Assembly (NCBI RefSeq): GCF_020438995.1
Contig: NZ_JAGQTN010000265.1
Coordinates: 1 to 48,304, forward strand
DNA from: Gordonia sp. (in: high G+C Gram-positive bacteria)
Lineage (GTDB): Bacteria > Actinomycetota > Actinomycetes > Mycobacteriales > Mycobacteriaceae
Direction: 5' to 3'
Length of the DNA: 48,304 nucleotides
Position 1 is the first letter of the stretch. Every line of letters begins with the position of its first letter. Under the pieces are notes generated by a model. The model searched no databases. It had not been told where the DNA came from and was given only the letters and a program-made list of their open reading frames with translations. Below are positions 16,283 through 24,309 of the stretch, piece by piece. Both the position numbers and the translations under genes were made by a program.

Positions 16283-17431
16283 ATGGAGCGTTCACTGTAC
16301 GAGGCCGACCATGAGGCCTACCGGGAGACAGTTCGCGAGTTCCTGGCGCGGGAGGTCGAACCCCACAAGGACAAGTGGGACGACGAGAAGTGGATCGACC
16401 GCGAGGTATTCGCCCGGGCCGCCAAGACCGGTATCTACGCGCTACAGGTTCCCGAGCAGTACGGCGGTTCGGGCGAATCCGACTACCGGTACCGAATGGT
16501 GGTGTGCGAGGAGATCGCACGGATCAACGCGTTGTCGTTCGGGCTGACGATCAGTCTGCAGGACGACCTGGTCCTGCACTATCTCCTCGATCTCCCGAAC
16601 GACGATCAGAAGCAGCGCTGGCTGCCGGGATTCGCCGCGGGCGAGACCATCGGCGCACTGGCGATGACCGAACCGGGCACCGGCAGCGACCTGCGTGGTA
16701 TCCGCACCAGTGCGCGCCGCGACGGCGACCACTGGATTCTGAACGGGCAGAAGACATTCATCTCCAGCGGCATCATGGCCGATCTGGTGGTGGTCGCGGC
16801 CTGTACCGACCCCGATGCCGGTTCGCGTGGCCTGAGCCTGTTCGTGGTGGAACGTGACACCCCCGGGTTCGTGCGCGGCCGTCAGCTCGACAAGATCGGA
16901 CTACCCGCGCAGGACACCGCGGAACTGTTCTTCGATGACGCCCGGATTCCCGCGGCGAATCTGCTCGGCGAGGAAGGCCGCGGACTGCAGTATCTGATGG
17001 GTCATCTGCCACGCGAACGGCTCGGGGTGTCCGCCAAGGCGATGGCGACCACGCGCGCCATCTACGAACTGACCGTGGAGTACTGCAAGGACCGCAAGGC
17101 CTACGGCAAACCGATCATCGATCTGCAGCACACCCGGTTCGAACTGGCCGAGATGTCCACCGAAATCGACATCGCGACAGCATATGTCGACGCAAGTGTG
17201 CTCGCCTACAACGCGGGCAATCTCTCCCCCGTCGACGCCGCCAAGGGCAAGTGGTACATCAGCGAGCTACAGAAACGGGTCATCGACCGTTGTCTGCAAC
17301 TGCACGGTGGTTACGGATATATGCGTGAATACGCCGTCGGCAAGGCGTATATCGACACCCGTATCCAGACCATTTACGGCGGAACCACCGAGGTGATGAA
17401 GGAGATCATCGGGCGCGATATCGCCCGTTGA
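16283..17431 (+). CDS. Acyl-CoA dehydrogenase
   Basis: 382 residues. Flavin and substrate regions are clear (AMTEPGTGSDLRGI, WILNGQKTFISSG, HGGYGYMREY). At the usual catalytic spot it reads IYGGTTEVMK, so the Glu of YEGT is a Gly; the base may be elsewhere, as in isovaleryl- and long-chain enzymes. It starts four bases after the thiolase stop and ends just before a strong terminator. It would carry out the first oxidation of a beta-oxidation round whose last step is the thiolase upstream. Confidence 0.92.
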   Translation: MERSLYEADHEAYRETVREFLAREVEPHKDKWDDEKWIDREVFARAAKTGIYALQVPEQYGGSGESDYRYRMVVCEEIARINALSFGLTISLQDDLVLHYLLDLPNDDQKQRWLPGFAAGETIGALAMTEPGTGSDLRGIRTSARRDGDHWILNGQKTFISSGIMADLVVVAACTDPDAGSRGLSLFVVERDTPGFVRGRQLDKIGLPAQDTAELFFDDARIPAANLLGEEGRGLQYLMGHLPRERLGVSAKAMATTRAIYELTVEYCKDRKAYGKPIIDLQHTRFELAEMSTEIDIATAYVDASVLAYNAGNLSPVDAAKGKWYISELQKRVIDRCLQLHGGYGYMREYAVGKAYIDTRIQTIYGGTTEVMKEIIGRDIAR

Positions 17432-17463
17432 CGAATACCGGACAATGTGGCGACGCCGGTCGC

Positions 17464-17502
17464 AAAAGGGGCCGGGACGGCATTGCCGTCCCGGCCCCTT
17501 TT
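17464..17502. terminator. Bidirectional intrinsic terminator
   Basis: A perfect inverted repeat of 19-base arms (AAAAGGGGCCGGGACGGCA and its complement) separated by one base. It has A-tract and T-tract ends, so it can stop transcription in both directions. It sits between the convergent acyl-CoA dehydrogenase (+) and SDR (-) genes. Confidence 0.9.
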
Positions 17503-17512
17503 GGCGCTTGCT

Positions 17513-18376
17513 TCAGCCGACCGGATTGACGCCGGCCACCGCGCCGGTCATGTCGGTGATCTCGGCCCAGCGTTCGGCCACCACCTCCGGGGCGGGCGGT
17601 TCGGCGAATGTGACTCCGGCATTGGCGAATTGCTGCACCCGCTGCACCTGACCACCGCCGACGACGAACACCGAACCGGTGTCGGTCAGCTCCTCGGTCA
17701 GCAATTGCGTCACGACGGGGGCGACGAACGCAGGCGGCAACTTGGCCAGCAATTCCTCGGGTGCCACATCCTCGGTCATGCGGGTGGCCGCGATCGGCGC
17801 GACCGCATTGGCCCTGATGTCGTGTTTCGCGCCCTCGATGGCCAGGGTGTTGATGAGCCCGACCAGGCCGAGTTTGGCAGCGCCGTAGTTGGCCTGCCCG
17901 AAGTTGCCGTACAGGCCGGTCGTCGACGTCGCCACGACGATCCGCCCGAACTGCTGCTCACGAAAGTGCGGCCACAGTGCCCGGGTGATGTGATAGCCGC
18001 CGTACAGGTGCACCTGGAGCACCGCGTCCCACTGCTCGTCGGTCATCTTCGCGAAGGTGGTGTCGCGCAGGATGCCGGCGTTGCTCACCACACCGTGGAC
18101 CGCTCCGAAGGCGTCCAGCGCGGTGCTCACGATCGATGCCGCGCCCTCTGCGGTGGCGACGGAGTCGTAGTTGGCCACGGCCTGCCCGCCCGCCTCGATG
18201 ATCTCGGCAACCACACCGTCGGCGGCGGCCGAACCCGATCCCGAACCGTCCCTGGCCCCACCGAGGTCGTTGACCACCACGCGCGCGCCCCGCGATGCCA
18301 GCAACTTCGCGTATTCGCGTCCCAGACCGCCACCGGCCCCGGTCACGATGACCACCCGCTGATCCACACCAGCCAC
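17513..18376 (-). CDS. SDR-family 3-hydroxyacyl-CoA dehydrogenase (MFE-2-like)
   Basis: 287 residues from the GTG at 18376, which has AGGAG with 7-base spacing; the open frame extends 29 codons further without a ribosome site. TGAGGGLG near residue 12 and the VVVNDLGG segment are typical of the dehydrogenase part of peroxisomal multifunctional enzyme 2. The Ser-Tyr-Lys triad appears in VVATSTTG and NYGAAKLG. It likely oxidises a (3R)-hydroxyacyl-CoA to the ketoacyl-CoA used by a thiolase. It is divergent from the carboxyltransferase, with an operator-like motif between them, and therefore likely in the same regulon. Confidence 0.88.
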   Translation of the reverse strand: MAGVDQRVVIVTGAGGGLGREYAKLLASRGARVVVNDLGGARDGSGSGSAAADGVVAEIIEAGGQAVANYDSVATAEGAASIVSTALDAFGAVHGVVSNAGILRDTTFAKMTDEQWDAVLQVHLYGGYHITRALWPHFREQQFGRIVVATSTTGLYGNFGQANYGAAKLGLVGLINTLAIEGAKHDIRANAVAPIAATRMTEDVAPEELLAKLPPAFVAPVVTQLLTEELTDTGSVFVVGGGQVQRVQQFANAGVTFAEPPAPEVVAERWAEITDMTGAVAGVNPVG

Positions 18377-18438
18377 GATTGCACTCCTCACTCCGGCCAC
18401 GTCGTCATGGCCCGTCGATGAAACTGTATAGATTCGAA

Positions 18439-18456
18439 TGTAGATTAAGTTAAACT
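18439..18456. promoter_or_regulatory. Operator-like motif, site 4 (SDR/carboxyltransferase divergent promoter)
   Basis: TGTAGATTAAGTTAAACT is one of the best matches to the shared motif. It lies 62 bases from the SDR start and 77 from the carboxyltransferase start, in position to control both directions. Confidence 0.55.
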
Positions 18457-18533
18457 CTGACACAACGACCAGCCCGGCCGGCCGGCGATCGTCGCAACCG
18501 ACGGCCGCGTTCCACAGTCAGGAGACCGCGCCC

Positions 18534-20075
18534 GTGCCAACGAGTTCCGAACAGATCGCCGCCGCCTACGCCGCCACCGGCGACCAGGCGCGCCCCGACG
18601 CGCTCGCCGCCCAGCACAGCCGGGGCAAACTGACCGCGCGGGAACGGATCGCCCTGCTGTGCGGCGACGACTTCGCCGAGTTCGGCGCGCTGGCCACACC
18701 CGACCTCATCGCCGGACATCAGGTTGCCCCGAACTCACATCTCTACGGCGACGGCGTCGTGACCGGGACCGGATTCATCGACGGCAGACCGGTGACGATC
18801 GCAGCCTTCGACTTCACCGTTCTGGGCGGCAGCAACGGCGATGTCGGCATGCGCAAGATCGGTCGCTGCATCCAGGCATCGCTCGACGACCGGATACCGC
18901 TGGTGCTGCTCTGCGACGGCGGCGGCCACCGCATCCAGGAGGGACTCGATTCCCGGCTCGCGGCAATCGGATCGACGATGCTCACCCGCCTGGTCGATCT
19001 GTCCGGGCTGGTGCCGACCGTCACGGTGATGATGGGCCCGGGGTTCGGCCTGGCGACCAATCTCGCCGCCCTCTGCGACTTCGTGGTGATGGTCCGTGGT
19101 ACCTCGACGATGGGGATGTCGGCGGCACCGTTCGTCAAGGCCGGCACCGGCGAAGACCTCACCAACGAGCAGATCGGCGGAGCCGATGTCCAGGCCTGCA
19201 ACGGCATCGCCGACCTCGCCGCCGACGACGAACACGAGGCACTCGACGCGGTACGCGCCTACCTCAGCTACCTGCCGTCATCGGCCGACGAGGATATCCC
19301 CATCGGCAGCGGCCTCGAGTCGGGGTTCGACGCCGACGCACTGATCCCGGACTCCCCGCGGCGCGCCTACGACGTGCGCGACGTCATCGAAGCGATCTCG
19401 GATGCGGACTCCCTGTTCGAGGTCCGGGGTGCCGCGGCACCCAATATCGTCACCTGTTTCGCCCGGCTCGGCGGCAGGGCGGTCGGCGTGGTGGCCAATC
19501 AGCCGGCTCACCTGGGTGGCTCCCTCGACAGCGGCGCCTGCGAGAAGGCTGCGCATTTCATCGCCGTGTGCGACGCGTTCGGCCTGCCGCTGGTGATCAT
19601 GATCGACCTGCCCGGTTTCCTGATCGGCACGGCCGCCGAGTCCGCCCAACTCGGTCGCCGCAGCGGACGCCTCATGTACGAACTCGCCCTGGCCACCGTG
19701 CCGCGCTATGTGATCGTGATGCGCAAGGCCTACGGCGCGGCTTATGTCGCGATGGGCGGCGGCCGCAGCATCGACGCCGATCTCGTCGTCGCCTGGCCGA
19801 CCGCCGAGATCTGCGCGATGCCCATCGACAGCGCCGTCGACATCGCCTATCGGCGCCAGATCCAGGCGGCCGAGGATCCCGCCACCCACCGCGAGGCCGT
19901 GATCGACAGACTGCGCGCGGACGTGAACCCACTACGTGCGGCATCGGGCTTCGGCATCGACGACATCATCACCCCCGGCCAGACCAGAGCGGCTCTGATC
20001 CAGGCCCTCCGGCGCGCCCGGAGGCGGCGTGCCGATCGGGTTCCCGGAAAGCGTCGCTCGATCTCGCCGATCTGA
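18534..20075 (+). CDS. Acyl-CoA carboxylase carboxyltransferase (beta) subunit
   Basis: 513 residues, GTG start with AGGAG nine bases upstream. Both crotonase-like halves of a biotin-dependent carboxyltransferase are visible: HSRGKLTARERIALL at the start, LLCDGGGHRIQEG in the N-domain, and ANQPAHLGGSLDSGACEKA, IDLPGFLIGTAAES and KAYGAAYVAMGG in the C-domain. These enzymes move CO2 between carboxybiotin and an acyl-CoA. No biotin carboxylase or biotin carrier gene is in the window, so it must borrow an alpha subunit or work in reverse as a decarboxylase. It is the only gene of its transcript. The last residues are Arg-rich. Confidence 0.9.
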   Translation: MPTSSEQIAAAYAATGDQARPDALAAQHSRGKLTARERIALLCGDDFAEFGALATPDLIAGHQVAPNSHLYGDGVVTGTGFIDGRPVTIAAFDFTVLGGSNGDVGMRKIGRCIQASLDDRIPLVLLCDGGGHRIQEGLDSRLAAIGSTMLTRLVDLSGLVPTVTVMMGPGFGLATNLAALCDFVVMVRGTSTMGMSAAPFVKAGTGEDLTNEQIGGADVQACNGIADLAADDEHEALDAVRAYLSYLPSSADEDIPIGSGLESGFDADALIPDSPRRAYDVRDVIEAISDADSLFEVRGAAAPNIVTCFARLGGRAVGVVANQPAHLGGSLDSGACEKAAHFIAVCDAFGLPLVIMIDLPGFLIGTAAESAQLGRRSGRLMYELALATVPRYVIVMRKAYGAAYVAMGGGRSIDADLVVAWPTAEICAMPIDSAVDIAYRRQIQAAEDPATHREAVIDRLRADVNPLRAASGFGIDDIITPGQTRAALIQALRRARRRRADRVPGKRRSISPI

Positions 20076-20100
20076 TCCTCACGCCCGTCTGATCCTCACG

Positions 20101-20125
20101 GCCGGTCGCCGCCACGGCGACCGGC
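20101..20125. terminator. Hairpin after the carboxyltransferase gene
   Basis: GCCGGTCGCC-gccac-GGCGACCGGC, perfect 10-base arms, 25 bases after the stop. There is no T-tract, so it may act with the second hairpin at 20145-20200. Confidence 0.55.
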
Positions 20126-20144
20126 ACCATGCGCGCACGACAAA

Positions 20145-20200
20145 GCCGCCGCACCAAGGGGATTCGTCACGTCGGGGACGATCCTCCCAGGTGCGGCGGC
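20145..20200. terminator. Probable bidirectional terminator between convergent genes
   Basis: Arms GCCGCCGCACC and GGTGCGGCGGC (11 bp, extended by AAA and TTT outside) enclose a 34-base loop. It lies between the carboxyltransferase (+) and the small coiled-coil protein gene (-). Confidence 0.6.
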
Positions 20201-20226
20201 CTTTGAGCCTGCCGTAGCGGGCAAGA

Positions 20227-20481
20227 CTACTTCGCGCCGGCCTTGACTGCGGCAAGCTGGTCGACCTTGGCGGTCAGTTCGCTGAGGGCCTGCTTCAGGG
20301 TGGCGACCTCGTCAGCACTGGGCGAATCGGCGTCATCGTCGCCCAGCGCCGAAGTCGCGGCGTCGCGAGCCTTCTCCTCGAACTCCTGAGCCCGGTCGAT
20401 CAGGTCGTCGACGAGCGCCTTGCTGTCGTCGATGACGTCGCTCAGGAAGGTGGTGAAGGTGTTCTTGCGTCGAGCTCCCAT
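20227..20481 (-). CDS. Small coiled-coil protein, unknown function
   Basis: 84 residues with AGGAG seven bases before the ATG. The protein is highly charged and helical: a basic start (MGARRKN), an acidic centre (DDDADS), and a heptad-like end (ATLKQALSELTAKVDQLAAV). This resembles the layout of phasins and other small granule or envelope coiled-coil proteins, but I cannot assign it. It is monocistronic between a terminator and a 172-base upstream gap. That gap contains an AT-rich stretch, a GCGTAATACGC palindrome (20554-20564) and no other gene. It is probably not part of the catabolic regulon, since its promoter lacks the shared motif. Confidence 0.75.
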   Translation of the reverse strand: MGARRKNTFTTFLSDVIDDSKALVDDLIDRAQEFEEKARDAATSALGDDDADSPSADEVATLKQALSELTAKVDQLAAVKAGAK

Positions 20482-20653
20482 GGGAGGTCTCCTATCTTTG
20501 AGGCTTCCCTCTTGCGAGGTGTTCCGGTCGGGTTCCGAGCTAATCTATGCTCTGCGTAATACGCTACACGGTGCGTAAACTTTCGTCAACACTTTTCTAG
20601 TTTCTGATAAATATGCTGGTCACCTGGCCGAACACGCCGTACCGAGACCTCGG

Positions 20654-22030
20654 TCAGTGCGTCAAGTGCTCCACCAGGACGACCTGAAGCTCACCGACCA
20701 TGAACCCGAGAAGCGCCCCCACGGCGATCAAGGTCTTCTCATCGGCGCGGAAGGCCGGCCGCAGTACTCCTTCGAACTCCTCCGGAGTCATCGCGGCCAT
20801 CTTCTCCGACATCGTGCCTTCGATGTCCAGCGTGTCGGTCAGGTATCGCTCCGCCGATCCGAGCATCAGATCGGGCAAGACTCTCACGGCCTCCTCGGCG
20901 AATGCGGTGCACATCGGTTCCACCTGAGTCAGATCGAGGCCGACGCTGGCAATTCCCTTGGTCGGTCCGCTCAGCACATCCAGAAATCCGCCGAGCACCT
21001 TGCCCGGCGACACACCGGCGATCTGCAATTTGCCGAAGTCCAACTCGCGGAACAGCGGCAGGTCACGCAGGTCCACGTCGACGTAGCGATTCAGATCGCC
21101 GATCTCCTCCCGCAATTCGGCCTCGAGCACCTCGGCCACCACCTTCACCACGCCGGAGGTGTCCTCGCCGCCGCAGATGCCACGCAGGAGCCTGTCGGGT
21201 GTGAGAACCCTTGTCGCGATGAGTGAGCCGTACTCCCTGGCCACCGGAACACGATGCTGCTGGAACAAGCCCTGCCACTTGATGAATCCGAGGTACTTCT
21301 TCGGTTCCCGGGGGTAGAAGATCAGGCGAAGTGCGGCCCAGTCGGTGAACCAGCCGGTGAATAGGCCGAACAACGGCATGACCCAGGGATTGTGGGTGAG
21401 CGCCCACACCGCGACCTGTACCAATCCGATGAAGAATCCGAAGACCAACCCGCTGCGCCGGATGAATGCGAACTCTCGCCGCCCGACGTCCCGGAACATC
21501 GATTCCAGGGTGGTCGGATCGTCCAGAAACTCCTTGGTCGCCATCGTCTGCAGATCGAAGATGTCATCGATTCGGTCGACGACCCCGTCGACCAGCGCTA
21601 CGACGGCATCAGGTGCCGACCGCTGCACCCGTTCGATCAGGAAGTCCTGCGCGACCGACGGGAGTAGGCCCCAGAGCGTCGGCTGGTACTCCGCCAGGAC
21701 CTTACGCGTAATCCGTGCGACCTCGGCACGCAGCGGGCGATCGATCAGCGCGGCAAGCTCCGCGGCGTCGATTCGCTCGGCGATCTCCTTGGCGTTAACC
21801 AGGCGCGGCGTGAGGGTTTCACACAGAATCGTCACCATCTGCGGCGCACGCTTGGGGATGATGCCCTGCCAGCCCAGCGGCCCGATGCCCTTGAACGTAT
21901 ACGGCCGGAACATCATCTTGATCGCCACGATCTTGGTGACCCAGCCGATCAGCGCCGCCACGAACGGCATCGCCACATAGATCGGCCAGTTCCGGTGGAA
22001 ATCTTCGGTGATCTGCGCCCAAGTCTGCAC
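20654..22030 (-). CDS. DUF445 family membrane protein
   Basis: 458 residues, GTG start. A first membrane span covers about residues 15-36 (IYVAMPFVAALIGWVTKIVA) and is followed by the family hallmark IKMMFRPY and GIGPLGWQGIIPKRA. Further hydrophobic stretches lie in the middle (VFGFFIGLVQVAVWALT, MPLFGLFTGWFTDWAALR) and at the C-terminus. DUF445 proteins are inner-membrane proteins of unknown role. The gene is divergent from the thioesterase across a 161-base region that carries operator-like site 5, so it may belong to the regulon by position, although its role in catabolism is not evident. Confidence 0.88.
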   Translation of the reverse strand: MQTWAQITEDFHRNWPIYVAMPFVAALIGWVTKIVAIKMMFRPYTFKGIGPLGWQGIIPKRAPQMVTILCETLTPRLVNAKEIAERIDAAELAALIDRPLRAEVARITRKVLAEYQPTLWGLLPSVAQDFLIERVQRSAPDAVVALVDGVVDRIDDIFDLQTMATKEFLDDPTTLESMFRDVGRREFAFIRRSGLVFGFFIGLVQVAVWALTHNPWVMPLFGLFTGWFTDWAALRLIFYPREPKKYLGFIKWQGLFQQHRVPVAREYGSLIATRVLTPDRLLRGICGGEDTSGVVKVVAEVLEAELREEIGDLNRYVDVDLRDLPLFRELDFGKLQIAGVSPGKVLGGFLDVLSGPTKGIASVGLDLTQVEPMCTAFAEEAVRVLPDLMLGSAERYLTDTLDIEGTMSEKMAAMTPEEFEGVLRPAFRADEKTLIAVGALLGFMVGELQVVLVEHLTH

Positions 22031-22132
22031 TGCTCTTCAATCTCCTACATCACGACGTCGAGCTCATGTCCTGCCGATGCGGGAGCCGTTGACGCACTTT
22101 CCATGCCAGGATGGCGAACCTGCAAAATGTAT

Positions 22133-22150
22133 TCTACATTAAACTCAAAC
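22133..22150. promoter_or_regulatory. Operator-like motif, site 5 (DUF445/thioesterase divergent promoter)
   Basis: TCTACATTAAACTCAAAC is nearly the consensus of the five sites. It is 42 bases before the thioesterase GTG and 103 before the DUF445 start. Confidence 0.55.
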
Positions 22151-22191
22151 TGTGATGCAACTCTCAGGCCTTCGGTTGCTACCGTCACTCT

Positions 22192-23094
22192 GTGCGCAAT
22201 TTTCCGACAAGCGAAGGCGATACCGCTCGCCCCGATCCGCGAACGCTTCCCGGCACACTGCTGGCAAAATTCACCACGGACCCGGCCGCGAACACGATCG
22301 GCGTCCGGCTCACCGAAGCGGCCGAACCCGGCGAGGTCGCCTTCGTCCAGTCGGTGCAGGGATGGCAGCGCGATCGCCGCGGCCGTGCGGGACTCGCATC
22401 GCTCGGTATCCTCCTCGACGTGGCCGCCGGCTCGGGCATCTACCTGCTTCGCCCCGAGAATGAATACGTCGTTTCGCACATATCGGTGTCGATGGTCCCG
22501 TGGGCGGTCATCGGGGACGAGGTGACCGCATCATCGTCGCCGCTCGCGGTGGACGACCACACCGGCACCGGTCTGGCCACCGCACGCATGGAGTCCGGCG
22601 GGGCACTCATCGCGAGCGCACGCTGCCGCTCGGCGCAGACGGTGCGCCCCAATCTCCCCGAGGACATGCTCACCGGTTTCCGGACCGACCCCGCGGCATT
22701 CGATGCCGGGCAGCCGCTGACCACCCACCTCGGACTCGCCAGGGTCGATGACGGCTCTGCGCCCGACCGGTTCCGAATCCGCTGGCAGGTGCCCGAATGG
22801 GCACTCAACTCACTCGGCACCGCACAGGGCGGGAGCATTCTCAGCGCCGCCGCCGCGGTCACGGACATCATCGGGGACACCCTGCTCGGGGACGGCTCCG
22901 ACGACTACGCGCTGACCGACCTCGGCATCGAGCTGATGAGATCACCGGGTGCGTCGGCCGACGGGTACGAGTTCTCCGCCGAGATCATCCGGCGCGGCAG
23001 GCGATTGGTGGTGATGACCACCGATCTGCGCGACGGTTCGGGAAAACTGTTCACCCGCAGCACCGCCACGCTCGCCATAAAGTCACATTCCTGA
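22192..23094 (+). CDS. Two-hotdog acyl-CoA thioesterase-like protein
   Basis: 300 residues, GTG start. Two PaaI-type hotdog repeats are visible: an N-terminal one around residues 60-150 (RAGLASLGILLDVAAGSGIY) and a C-terminal one around 190-300 (WALNSLGTAQGGSILSAAAAV). The acid/amide motif before the long helix matches PaaI and acyl-CoA thioesterase folds. It likely hydrolyses a pathway acyl-CoA to free CoA when intermediates build up (inference). It sits alone after operator-like site 5 and is the last gene of the regulon on this side. Confidence 0.82.
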   Translation: MRNFPTSEGDTARPDPRTLPGTLLAKFTTDPAANTIGVRLTEAAEPGEVAFVQSVQGWQRDRRGRAGLASLGILLDVAAGSGIYLLRPENEYVVSHISVSMVPWAVIGDEVTASSSPLAVDDHTGTGLATARMESGGALIASARCRSAQTVRPNLPEDMLTGFRTDPAAFDAGQPLTTHLGLARVDDGSAPDRFRIRWQVPEWALNSLGTAQGGSILSAAAAVTDIIGDTLLGDGSDDYALTDLGIELMRSPGASADGYEFSAEIIRRGRRLVVMTTDLRDGSGKLFTRSTATLAIKSHS

Positions 23095-23112
23095 ATACCT
23101 GCGGCACAGCGT

Positions 23113-23176
23113 CGTTCACGACGACCCTGTATCTGCCGTTCACGGCGACCCTGTATCTGCCGTTCACGACCACCCG
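23113..23176. repeat. 24-bp tandem repeat, two full copies and one partial
   Basis: The unit CGTTCACGACGACCCTGT plus ATCTGC occurs at 23113-23136 and 23137-23160 with one difference, and a third partial copy starts at 23161. The third copy overlaps the last codons and stop of the CoA-transferase gene. Confidence 0.85.
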
Positions 23177-24309
23177 GTGTGTGTTCCGAGGACCGGAGCT
23201 GGTCCGGTGCGATAGTGCTCGCCGTCGAATGCGGCGGGCAATCCGGCGGCGAGATACTCGCCGATGCCGGGCTGATCGAGCGGAGCGAACAGCGGATTGC
23301 CCGTCAGATCGGTACCGGCGACCTCGGTGAAGTCGCGGTAGCGCTGCGAAAGCACCGACGACTGTGCGAGCGCCTGGTCGACCTCGGCGGTCGTGTGGCG
23401 GGCGAACCACGCCGCGAACAGAGGGTTGAGAACCCCGCGATGATTGAATCGGTCTGTGTCGGTAGAGAAGTCAGCGCCCAGCGACTTCTCGACCGCATCG
23501 ACGGCTTCGGTGGTTTCGGTGAGCCGCACCAGATCCCGGAAATGCCGTGGGGTGAGGGCGACGATCATGAAACGTCCACCGTCGCAGGTCTGGAAATCGG
23601 AGCCGTAGGTTCCGTAAACGTCGTTGCCGGTGGCCGGCCGCGAGTCACCGTTCACCTGGGGTTCGGTCAGATACCCCAGGGTGCCCGCGATGGCCAGTGC
23701 GGTGTCCTCCAGCGGCAGGGTGATACGCGCACCAGCCCCCGTCTGGTCGCGGCGACGCACCGCCGCCGTGATCGCCAGCGCCGCATAGATTCCGCAGACG
23801 ACATCCCATGCGGGCAGAACATGATTCACCACACCGGCCGGTTCGCCGTTCTCATCGAGCGGGCCGGTGATCGAGGGAAAGCCGAGGCCCGCGTTGACGG
23901 TGTAGTCGACGCCGGGTGTGCCGTCGGTGCGGCCGAGCAGTTCCAGGGTGATCACATCGGGCCGTAACGCGGCCAGGGTGTCGTGACTCATCCATTGCCG
24001 CCCACCGGCATTGGTGACCAGGATGCCGCCACCGGGACCTGACTCGGTGACCAGGTCCTGCACCAGTTTCTGGCCTTCGGGCGAACGCAGATCGGCGGTG
24101 ACCGACTTCTTGCCCCTGTTCAGTCCGGTCCAGTAGATGGAATGACCGTCGGCAGTCAGCGGCCAGCGATTGACGTCGGCCGCACCACCTGCCGGATCCA
24201 CACGGATCACCTCGGCCCCGAGCTGAGCCAAAGTCAGGCCGCACAGCGGCGAGGCGACGAAACTCGACACCTCCACCACCCGGACACCGTCGAGCGGTCG
24301 GGCACTCAT
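23164..24309 (-). CDS. CaiB/BaiF family III CoA-transferase
   Basis: 381 residues with the family start (PLDGVRVVEVSSFVASPLCG), AQLGAEVIRVDP and the GLNRGKKSVTADL block. These enzymes move CoA between carboxylic acids, within or between molecules. Members near MaoC-type mesaconyl-CoA hydratases can shift CoA within C5 dicarboxylates (2-methylfumaryl-CoA isomerase); whether this one does is inference from its neighbour. It overlaps the MaoC stop by four bases (ATGA), so the two are coupled. Its 3' end lies in a 24-bp tandem repeat. Confidence 0.88.
   Translation of the reverse strand: MSARPLDGVRVVEVSSFVASPLCGLTLAQLGAEVIRVDPAGGAADVNRWPLTADGHSIYWTGLNRGKKSVTADLRSPEGQKLVQDLVTESGPGGGILVTNAGGRQWMSHDTLAALRPDVITLELLGRTDGTPGVDYTVNAGLGFPSITGPLDENGEPAGVVNHVLPAWDVVCGIYAALAITAAVRRRDQTGAGARITLPLEDTALAIAGTLGYLTEPQVNGDSRPATGNDVYGTYGSDFQTCDGGRFMIVALTPRHFRDLVRLTETTEAVDAVEKSLGADFSTDTDRFNHRGVLNPLFAAWFARHTTAEVDQALAQSSVLSQRYRDFTEVAGTDLTGNPLFAPLDQPGIGEYLAAGLPAAFDGEHYRTGPAPVLGTHTGWS

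Noticed and set aside
10108-22150. Assigning the shared motif to KstR or KstR2 (cholesterol regulons)
   Set aside because: The KstR (AACnnGTT-centred) and KstR2 (CAAG/CTTG) patterns I recall are not present at the five sites, and the window has no steroid-ring genes such as kstD or hsaC.
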